DNA of 6,195 nt from UBA6168 sp031426435 (GTDB lineage Bacteria > Bacteroidota > Bacteroidia > Chitinophagales > Saprospiraceae), in contig JANPLH010000331.1 in assembly GCA_031426435.1 (NCBI GenBank), positions 1-6,195 on the forward strand, read 5' to 3'. Under the pieces are notes generated by a model. That model worked only from the letters and a program-made list of their open reading frames with translations. It did no database searches and was not told where the DNA came from. Positions within the stretch are counted from its first letter, which is position 1; every line of letters begins with the position of its first letter. Shown piece by piece: positions 1 through 5,458 of the stretch. The position numbers and the translations under genes were made by a program.

Positions 1-579
1 ACGACGTTGATCTTGATCGGGCCCAACCCTGCCGCCTCGGCCTATCTGCGGGCCCTGCTGTTGACAGGCGCCAGGCGCGAGGAGATGGCGGCGCTGAAGT
101 GGAGCGACATCGATTTCCGGTGGCGCAAGTTGACGCTGGCCGACAAGGTGGGCGACACGCGTGTAATTCCGCTGTCGCCCTACCTTGCGGGAATGCTGAC
201 CGGCCTGCCGCGTAGGAAGGCGGCCGACGGCCAGGTCAACCCGTTCGTGTTCTCCAACGGCAGCGCCGCGGGCCGAATCTCAGACGCGCGCGCAAGCCAC
301 CAGAAGGCGCTGCAGAGCGCCGGCATCGATCGCCTGACCATCCACGGCCTGCGGCGCAGCTTCGCGCTGCTGGGCGAGGCCGCTGGCGCACCTGCTGGCG
401 CGATCGCGCAGGTGATGGGGCACCGGCCGAGCGCGACGGCCGAGGGCTACAAGCCGCGGAGTGTCGACGCGCTGCGGCCGTTCTTGCAGCAGATCGAGGG
501 GCGCATCCTGGGGCTGGCGGGGGTGGAGTTCAAGCGAGACGTGGACGCACCTTCGCTGCGGGTGGTGCCGGCCGCCTGA
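1..579 (+). CDS. Tyrosine recombinase / site-specific integrase, C-terminal catalytic part (5' partial)
   Basis: This is the catalytic half of a tyrosine-family site-specific recombinase, an enzyme that integrates or excises phages and integrative elements. The frame is open from the first base, so the N-terminal arm and core-binding domains lie left of the window; the TTG near base 7 is only an internal Leu codon. Counting residue 1 from base 1, the catalytic set is visible in order: Arg25 in TGARREE, the likely beta-hairpin Lys49 in ADKVGDTRVIPL, His115 and Arg118 in HGLRRSF, His141 in MGHR, and the nucleophile Tyr150 in AEGYKPR. The set is complete, so the catalytic domain looks intact. 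The gene ends with a Tyr-distal tail and a TGA at 577-579. Base composition is strongly GC-rich with G/C-ending codons, unlike everything to the right, which suggests a proteobacterial source. The family is certain; the subgroup and host element are not. Confidence 0.9.
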   Translation, partial: TTLILIGPNPAASAYLRALLLTGARREEMAALKWSDIDFRWRKLTLADKVGDTRVIPLSPYLAGMLTGLPRRKAADGQVNPFVFSNGSAAGRISDARASHQKALQSAGIDRLTIHGLRRSFALLGEAAGAPAGAIAQVMGHRPSATAEGYKPRSVDALRPFLQQIEGRILGLAGVEFKRDVDAPSLRVVPAA

Positions 580-640
580 TCCATCCTGTTGTGGTGGCTG
601 GGTTCGCTGTCGTTGATTTTTTTTAGGATGGTGAGGCCTG
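580..640. other. Composition switch; probable chimeric or insertion junction
   Basis: GC-rich sequence continues for about 35 bases after the integrase stop (to about 615). It then gives way, at a run of eight T residues (617-624), to Bacteroidota-like coding sequence. From 627 onward the frame of the large downstream gene is open and gives plausible protein (DGEAWVEFIRPKE), so the break seems to fall at about 615-627, inside that gene rather than between genes. No tRNA gene, direct repeat or att-like core is visible here. The sequence cannot tell an assembly or amplification chimera from a real insertion. Confidence 0.6.
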
Positions 641-689
641 GGTAGAGTTCATTAGGCCCAAGGAACTGGCCAAGGGGGATAAATCAAAA
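627..689 (+). other. In-frame upstream extension of the barrel-protein gene (remnant of its missing 5' part)
   Basis: These 21 codons lie directly upstream of the ATG at 690 in the same frame, have no start codon, and read DGEAWVEFIRPKELAKGDKS followed by Lys. The pattern resembles the closing beta-strand of a Bacteroidota calcineurin-like phosphoesterase domain (a form such as 'FYKDGEVWVEF'), recalled from the family rather than aligned. The TAG at 624-626 sits where that family has a basic residue, so it is probably the edge of the foreign sequence and not a natural stop. The ATG at 690 is therefore best read as an internal methionine. Confidence 0.5.
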
Positions 690-3413
690 ATGGATGAGCA
701 AAGCCCAACGAAACAAGGCGTTACAAATAGGGGAGAAGGAGGTCCGAATGCGGAATTGCCCAAAAAGCGCAAAGCTGCCAAGCAACTTAAGGCAGAGGTT
801 TTTTACCGCCAAAAAATAAAAGAGGCACTGCCTACTCCTAAAGAAATCATACCTAAAACCTTCCCAGAATACAAGGCCAAGGAAGACAGCGTGGATATTT
901 CGGTGCTCAAAAAAGGCGAAATCTGGGAGATGAACGATTTCCTTTGGGGAAAACTATACACCGATTATTATTACGAAAACCTGAAAGTGCCCGTATTCGA
1001 TATGAGCAAACTAGCCGGCGGTCTCAAAGCCTTTAAGAAGGGCGGTGGGTTCCAGACTGTTTCCATTAGGTTGCTCAACGATAAGGGCGACCGCATTTAC
1101 CAAATACGGGGAATCAAAAAAACTGCGGACAAATTGTATTACCCGCTCAATAAAACATTTGCAAAAGACATACTCGAACACAGCTATACCGCATCGAATC
1201 CTTTTGCAGCTTTCTTGCTAAAGCCCATGGAAGATGCTATTAGCATTTATCACACAAACCCTTCGCTGGTGTATGTGCCCCAGCAACCAAGGCTGGGCAT
1301 CTACAATGAATTCGGAGGAAGGATGTTCCTCTTCGAGGAACGCCCTGACGATGACTGGAGCAATATTGCCAGCTTAGGAAATTCTGAAAAAATAGTGAGC
1401 ACAGGCAAGCTCATTGAGGAACGCATGAAAAACGACAAAGCAGTAATAGACCAAAAACTATTCTTGCGCAGCCGCCTTTTCGACATCATCATCGGAGATT
1501 GGGACCGACATGCCGACCAGTGGCGCTGGGCAACAAAGCCTATTGAAGGTACTGAAAAGGTACTTTACCAACCCATCCCACGCGATCGTGACCAAGCCTT
1601 TTGCGAATATGGCGGGCTGGTATTCCATATTTCCAAAATGTTGATGCCCCAATTCAGGTCCTTAAGTAGCTATGATGGCAAATTGACTAAATGGGAGACC
1701 AAATGGCTGACCACTGTGTACAATTACCTTGACCATTTTATGCTCAACGAACTCACTTGGGAGGATTGGCAAAACGAGGTCAAACACGTACAGGCGCACC
1801 TCACTGACGCCTCAATTGCTCAAGGGATGAGGTGGTTGCCTCCGGTCATTCACCAAAAAATGGCACCCTCGCTGACAAAGCACATCAAATCTCGCCGTGA
1901 TGATTTGATGCAGACCGCACGTTGGTGGCATGAAAACCTTGCACACACTGAATCGGTCATTGCTACGCAAAAAGAAAACCTGATACGGGTGGAGCGCTTG
2001 AGCAACAAGGAAACAAAGGTGACTATTTATGAAAAAAGTAAGGACAATGACCTTCAAATGGTCTATCAGCGAAGCTTCGACAATGAACTGACGCATGAAA
2101 TACGAATTTTTGGTTTGGAGGGTGATGACGAGTTCATCGTGGTGGGCAAAGTGGACAAATCACCAATAGTGAGGCTCATCGGCGGAGTGGACGAAGACAG
2201 TTTCATAGATGAATCAAAGGTGTCAGGTTGGAGTAAGAAAACAATTATTCATGACGATAAAATGGAGGGCAACAAAGTGGAAGCCACCAGCGAGACTAAA
2301 GATTATCGCATCAATGATTATGAGCGAAACGCATGGTTTTTTCGGGACAACCCAAACGATTACGTAGTTGGAGTGCCGATTATCGGCTATAACCCCGACG
2401 AACAGTTGTTCCTTGGCGCCAGCTTGAAAATTGTGCGTAGCCACTACCGTTCCAAGACTATACACCAAGTGGCAGGGCAAGTTGCGTTTTCAACCAAGGG
2501 GTACTATATACGCTACATTGGCGACTACCAGCGATTGTTGGGAAAGAAAGACCTTTTGGTAGAAGCTTCGGTGGAGACCCCCCGGTATGTCAAGAATTTC
2601 TTCGGCATCGGTAATGATACCAAACGATTGGACGATGTGCCTCGCAATTTTTACCGAGTTCAAATGGAGCGATACAATTTCTCTGCATCCCTAAAGCACC
2701 AGACTGAGGGCGGCTTGCTCTATTCGATAGGGCCATTGATGAAAGCGGTAAAAGTAAATTTTAGGGAGGGCAGTTTTCTGGACGTTATTGAATCAGAAAT
2801 ACGCCCTGAAGTATTTAGCTATCAATACTTTGGGGGGGTAAAAGGGAAATTGGAGTACAACAATGTCGACAAAAAATTCAACCCAAGCAGTGGTGTGGAC
2901 TTCAACAGCTATGCCAGCTGGCAGACCAACATCGAGACGCCGTCCATGAATTACGCCAACGTGGGCGGGTCCATCAGCTTTTACATTCCAATTGACCGTG
3001 CGAGGCGGCTTATTGTAGCCACAAGGGTAGGGGGAAGCCACAATTTCGGCGAATTCGATTTCTTTAATGCCCCTTCCCTGGGCGGTAGCCAATCCGATAA
3101 CCTGGGTGGTCACTTGACCATTAGGGGCTACAATTCTGGCAGGTTTACGGGACGCAGCGTCTTCTATCAGAACCTGGATTTGCGCTGGACCATATTTAAC
3201 CGAAAGGCGATTGGGATGCCTATTTCCTTTGGCATCGCTCCAGCCTTTGATTACGGCAGAGTTTGGAACGACGGCGAGATATCAGACACTTGGCACTATA
3301 GTTATGGCGGTGGCATTTGGATTGCTCCATTGGACCTCGTTTCCATTTCTTTTAACTTGATGAAGTCAGTGGAAGGACAAAGATTTACTGTAGCCTTGGG
3401 GTATGATTTCTGA
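690..3413 (+). CDS. Bacteroidota BamA/TamA-family outer-membrane barrel protein with kinase-like middle domain (5'-truncated)
   Basis: This is the large C-terminal portion of an outer-membrane protein. Residues 1-50, counted from the ATG at 690, are a Lys-rich linker. Residues about 70-415 are a soluble, presumably periplasmic domain with a conserved-looking signature: GDWDRHADQW (269-278), then PRDRDQAF (297-304). Residues 473-509 hold an Asp/Gly-rich stretch (GLEGDDEF, GGVDEDSFIDES). From about 550 a beta-barrel follows, with an IRGYNSGRFTG segment (811-821) that matches the VRGF/Y loop-6 motif of BamA-like proteins, and a terminal Phe (GYDF). There is no signal peptide at Met1, which an outer-membrane protein needs. 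The frame is open upstream to 627, where a TAG (624-626) closes it at the composition switch. In Bacteroidota this architecture commonly follows an N-terminal calcineurin-like phosphoesterase, so I infer about 300 or more residues have been lost. The BamA-like barrel call is firm; substrate and function are unknown. Confidence 0.85.
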   Translation: MDEQSPTKQGVTNRGEGGPNAELPKKRKAAKQLKAEVFYRQKIKEALPTPKEIIPKTFPEYKAKEDSVDISVLKKGEIWEMNDFLWGKLYTDYYYENLKVPVFDMSKLAGGLKAFKKGGGFQTVSIRLLNDKGDRIYQIRGIKKTADKLYYPLNKTFAKDILEHSYTASNPFAAFLLKPMEDAISIYHTNPSLVYVPQQPRLGIYNEFGGRMFLFEERPDDDWSNIASLGNSEKIVSTGKLIEERMKNDKAVIDQKLFLRSRLFDIIIGDWDRHADQWRWATKPIEGTEKVLYQPIPRDRDQAFCEYGGLVFHISKMLMPQFRSLSSYDGKLTKWETKWLTTVYNYLDHFMLNELTWEDWQNEVKHVQAHLTDASIAQGMRWLPPVIHQKMAPSLTKHIKSRRDDLMQTARWWHENLAHTESVIATQKENLIRVERLSNKETKVTIYEKSKDNDLQMVYQRSFDNELTHEIRIFGLEGDDEFIVVGKVDKSPIVRLIGGVDEDSFIDESKVSGWSKKTIIHDDKMEGNKVEATSETKDYRINDYERNAWFFRDNPNDYVVGVPIIGYNPDEQLFLGASLKIVRSHYRSKTIHQVAGQVAFSTKGYYIRYIGDYQRLLGKKDLLVEASVETPRYVKNFFGIGNDTKRLDDVPRNFYRVQMERYNFSASLKHQTEGGLLYSIGPLMKAVKVNFREGSFLDVIESEIRPEVFSYQYFGGVKGKLEYNNVDKKFNPSSGVDFNSYASWQTNIETPSMNYANVGGSISFYIPIDRARRLIVATRVGGSHNFGEFDFFNAPSLGGSQSDNLGGHLTIRGYNSGRFTGRSVFYQNLDLRWTIFNRKAIGMPISFGIAPAFDYGRVWNDGEISDTWHYSYGGGIWIAPLDLVSISFNLMKSVEGQRFTVALGYDF

Positions 3414-3445
3414 AGTTAATACGGTCATCCCATTGTTTGCAGGTG

Positions 3446-3454
3446 TATAATTTG
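3446..3454 (+). promoter_or_regulatory. Weak candidate promoter -7/-10 element
   Basis: TATAATTTG lies 33 bases after the stop of the barrel gene. It contains a perfect sigma70-type TATAAT and is close to the Bacteroidota -7 element (TAnnTTTG), though one base out of register. No clear -33 TTTG sits at the right spacing; the nearest, in 3433-3439, is too close. It could drive the 34-aa peptide and/or the PycTM gene. This is a guess from a short motif in A/T-rich DNA. Confidence 0.2.
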
Positions 3455-3512
3455 AACTGAATGAACATCATTTTGTGCTATCCGTTTTACCCTAAATTCA
3501 AAATAAAAGGCC

Positions 3513-3617
3513 ATGAAGCATACAGCAAAACTTTTCATTTTAGCAATTTCCGCCATAATTTTTGTGATAGTAATGAGCGTACAAGTCTGCGTGTTCATGC
3601 TATGCTTTGTAAAATGA
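3513..3617 (+). CDS. Possible 34-aa single-TM small protein
   Basis: An ATG at 3513 opens a 34-codon frame ending in TGA at 3615-3617. The product has a basic N-terminus (MKHTAK) followed by an almost unbroken hydrophobic stretch of about 25 residues (Leu, Ile, Val, Phe, Ala) and ends in Val-Lys. It looks like one transmembrane helix or an uncleaved signal anchor. It sits alone in the 236-base gap, 32 bases upstream of the HD-PycTM gene and on the same strand, so the two could be co-transcribed. There is an AAAAGG only two bases before the ATG, too near to act as a normal ribosome binding site. I know no family for it. Chance hydrophobic frames are common in A/T-rich DNA, so this is tentative. 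Confidence 0.3.
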   Translation: MKHTAKLFILAISAIIFVIVMSVQVCVFMLCFVK

Positions 3618-3649
3618 TACTCAATTTTTAATCTTTTCACTTTTTACCT

Positions 3650-4843
3650 ATGTCTAACACAATTACTGAACGAAACACCAAAGTATTACTTACCGAAAAA
3701 GCCTTACAAGAGGTAAAAGTGCTTCTGAACGAACAGTTGCCTGAGCATGTTTATTTTCACAACGAAAGCTATCTTGACCAAGTCATAGAAGCAACTCAAA
3801 AGTTGGCTGAAGATGCTGAACTGGATAAGGCCGAAACCGAAGTCCTGAATCTGGCTGCCATTTTTCATGTCGTGGGTTACATAGGTGGTGGCAAGAATTC
3901 TTGGAAAAAAAGCAGTGAAGCAGCCACTGAATTTTTGCTAAGCAATAATGCTGATGCTGATACCATAGCGTCGGTGGACAAATTAATCAATGCACTTGAC
4001 CCTAAATACAAGCCAGACACACTACTTGAAAAACTGTACCTCGATGCACAACTTAGCTACTACGGCGACAAAGATTTCTTGAACCGAATCAGTCGTTTGC
4101 AAAAAGAGCAAGAAGCTGGATCAAAAGAGAAAAAAGATGAGGTTGAATGGACCGGCGAACTGATAGAGCAACTTAGAAGCCATGCGTATCTCACCAGTCA
4201 AGCTGAAGGGCTTTTTGGGAAAGTGAAAGAGAAAAACCTGAAAAAACTCAAAAAATCACTAAAAAATGAGTTGAAGGTTAGATTGGAAGGTGACAAAAGC
4301 TCCAGTATCAGTGCAAATAGTGGTGCTCGCACCATGTTCAAGACTGCATTGCGAAACCATGTGGACCTTACCAGCATCGCCGACCAAAAAGCGAACATCA
4401 TGCTCAGCATCAACGCGCTGATCATTACCATTGGCCTGCCTGCTTTCGCTACATATTTGCCAAACAAGAGCTTCCTGATAGCGCCTGCGGTCATATTCTT
4501 GCTCACAAGCGTGGCAACAATGATAGTTGCCACCATATCTACCCGCCCAATCAAGGTAGATGGCTTGACGGACCTGACGCAGTTGAAATCCGGGAAGACG
4601 AACCTCTTCTTTTTTGGCAATTTTTATAGCATTCCCAATGAGCAGTATAGGGAAGCCATCAAAGACGTGGTAGCTGATAGGGACTATCTCGATTCTTCAT
4701 TCGTAAATGACCTTTACTTTCTTGGCGTCTCACTGGGGCAAAAATTCAAGCTCTTGCGCCTTTGTTACAACGTGTTTGTATTTGGTTTGTGCCTTTCCGT
4801 GCTTGCGTTTGCTTTGTCCTATTTTATTTCTGTATCAAATTAG
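3650..4843 (+). CDS. HD-like domain / PycTM (DUF5706) Pycsar-effector-family membrane protein
   Basis: This 397-aa protein joins two parts. Residues about 15-205 resemble the HD phosphohydrolase domain that Bacteroidota fuse to PycTM, but the metal-ligand positions are mostly substituted: His37 kept, Tyr41 for His, His73 kept, Val74 for the HD aspartate, Trp85 for His; the C-terminal Asp (LDAQLSYYG, Asp132) is kept. A Lys/Glu-rich helix (about 190-213) follows. Residues about 227-397 match PycTM: RTMFKTALRNHVDLTSIADQKA (227-248), TM1 about 250-270, TM2 about 274-296, the NLFFFGNF segment, DLYFLG and a final TM at about 370-393. In characterised Pycsar systems PycTM effectors damage the inner membrane when a pyrimidine cyclase makes cCMP or cUMP in response to phage. 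No cyclase or cyclic-nucleotide-binding domain is visible here. The upstream region is T/A-rich with no Shine-Dalgarno sequence, as usual in Bacteroidota. The PycTM call is strong; an immune role is inferred. Confidence 0.85.
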   Translation: MSNTITERNTKVLLTEKALQEVKVLLNEQLPEHVYFHNESYLDQVIEATQKLAEDAELDKAETEVLNLAAIFHVVGYIGGGKNSWKKSSEAATEFLLSNNADADTIASVDKLINALDPKYKPDTLLEKLYLDAQLSYYGDKDFLNRISRLQKEQEAGSKEKKDEVEWTGELIEQLRSHAYLTSQAEGLFGKVKEKNLKKLKKSLKNELKVRLEGDKSSSISANSGARTMFKTALRNHVDLTSIADQKANIMLSINALIITIGLPAFATYLPNKSFLIAPAVIFLLTSVATMIVATISTRPIKVDGLTDLTQLKSGKTNLFFFGNFYSIPNEQYREAIKDVVADRDYLDSSFVNDLYFLGVSLGQKFKLLRLCYNVFVFGLCLSVLAFALSYFISVSN

Positions 4844-4856
4844 AAGTCCATAGTTC

Positions 4857-4901
4857 AAAAAAAGGGGTCTGGGTGCGGTACTGCTCCCAAACCCCTTTTT
4901 T
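4857..4901. terminator. Strong intrinsic terminator, probably bidirectional
   Basis: An A7 run and GGGG-T-C-TGGG arm (4857-4873) pairs with CCCA-A-A-CCCC plus T6 (4886-4901) around a 12-base loop. The arm has a single C/A mismatch. The A tract on one side and T tract on the other let it work on both strands. It begins 13 bases after the stop of the HD-PycTM gene and closes that transcription unit. Confidence 0.85.
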
Positions 4902-5216
4902 CATTTCAGCCCTGCCCACTTCTAAGGTAGGTTAGCCCTGCGATTGGATTAAGGCCATGCCTCCAAAATGCCGCTTCACGAATGCTAATTGGTGCAGATT
5001 TGAATGGACTTTTAGAGGTGTCACCTTCGACCTGAACCCAAACTATTTAAGCAATTTTTTAGCAATTTTCAAAAAATGGTTGAACATAACTCTAGTCCAT
5101 CCTTTTTACCAATGCAAGTCAATAAATAACATAACTTATTGATAGTCAATTTAATTGAAGGCAGTACCAGCTTTATAAACAGTAACCATTTTTTTAAACA
5201 ATTAAAAACTTGCCTT
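4902..5216. other. Intergenic region without a supported gene
   Basis: These 315 bases hold no convincing coding sequence. The one open frame (4957-5142, 61 codons) has an unremarkable Phe/Asn-rich translation with no recognisable motif. A short perfect inverted repeat, AGGTG-T-CACCT, lies at 5016-5026 and could be a small operator, but chance is equally likely. The last ~150 bases are A/T-rich and presumably carry the promoter of the DUF1328 gene; no clean -33/-7 pair could be picked out. Confidence 0.5.
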
Positions 5217-5381
5217 ATGTTACGTTACACCTTAATTTTCTTCGTAGTTGCTATTATAGCCGCTATATTCGGTTTCACGGGAATAGCCGCTGGTGCAGCA
5301 GGCATCGCCAAAATCCTGTTCTACATTTTCATCGTCCTCTTCCTGATTTCGTTGGTTAGAGACATGATGAGTAAAGCGTAA
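5217..5381 (+). CDS. DUF1328 / YtjA-family small membrane protein
   Basis: This 54-aa hydrophobic protein matches the DUF1328 (YtjA-like) family along its whole length. It starts MLRYTLIFFV, has the AIFGFTGIAAGAAGIAKIL core typical of the family, and ends in a short charged tail (RDMMSKA). Two transmembrane helices are evident, at about 4-24 and 29-47, joined by a Gly/Ala-rich turn. The family is widespread, with no established biochemical role; it is often thought of as stress-associated. The start at 5217 is chosen because MLRY is the family N-terminus and the length then equals the usual ~54 aa. An in-frame ATG at 5139 would add 26 residues unlike the family. The gene is monocistronic, flanked by an A/T-rich gap and its own terminator. 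Confidence 0.88.
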   Translation: MLRYTLIFFVVAIIAAIFGFTGIAAGAAGIAKILFYIFIVLFLISLVRDMMSKA

Positions 5382-5409
5382 TTGACCTTATATTTTTTCT
5401 TCATAGAAT
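5382..5409 (+). promoter_or_regulatory. Candidate promoter for the phosphatase gene
   Basis: TTGACC (5382-5387) and TAGAAT (5404-5409) are separated by 16 bases, each one base from the sigma70 consensus hexamers. Transcription would begin near 5416, inside the left arm of the following hairpin, so the transcript would not carry the full terminator. This would explain how the gene at 5459 is expressed despite a terminator ending 17 bases before it. Bacteroidota promoters normally use a different consensus, so confidence is low. Confidence 0.22.
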
Positions 5410-5410
5410 G

Positions 5411-5441
5411 TGGCAGGCACTTCGGTGCCTGCCAACTTTTT
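5411..5441 (+). terminator. Intrinsic terminator with UUCG tetraloop
   Basis: A perfect 10-bp stem, TGGCAGGCAC and GTGCCTGCCA (5411-5420 and 5425-5434), is closed by a cUUCGg tetraloop, one of the most stable RNA loops. AC and a T5 run (5437-5441) follow. It begins 30 bases after the stop of the DUF1328 gene and ends 17 bases before the next start codon. Confidence 0.92.
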
Positions 5442-5458
5442 AATTTCTGACTCTACTA

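Noticed and set aside
1..640. Integrase plus junction read as the edge of a genomic island carrying the PycTM gene as a defence island
   Set aside because: The PycTM gene and neighbours share Bacteroidota composition with the barrel gene, and no att repeats, tRNA or other mobile genes link them to the GC-rich integrase end.
3414..3512. Possible terminator after the barrel gene (TTTGAA at 3451-3456 and TTCAAA at 3497-3502)
   Set aside because: Only a 6-bp A/T-rich repeat with a 40-base loop and no GC stem or T tract; too weak to call.
4198..4620. 140-codon minus-strand frame opposite the PycTM gene
   Set aside because: It lies wholly antisense to a well-recognised domain; its hydrophobic and Phe/Ser-rich stretches mirror the TM and Lys-rich segments of the real gene.
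4957..5142. 61-codon plus-strand open frame between the PycTM terminator and the DUF1328 gene
   Set aside because: The translation has no recognisable motif or domain and odd composition, and no start signal is visible; it is most likely a chance frame in A/T-rich DNA.
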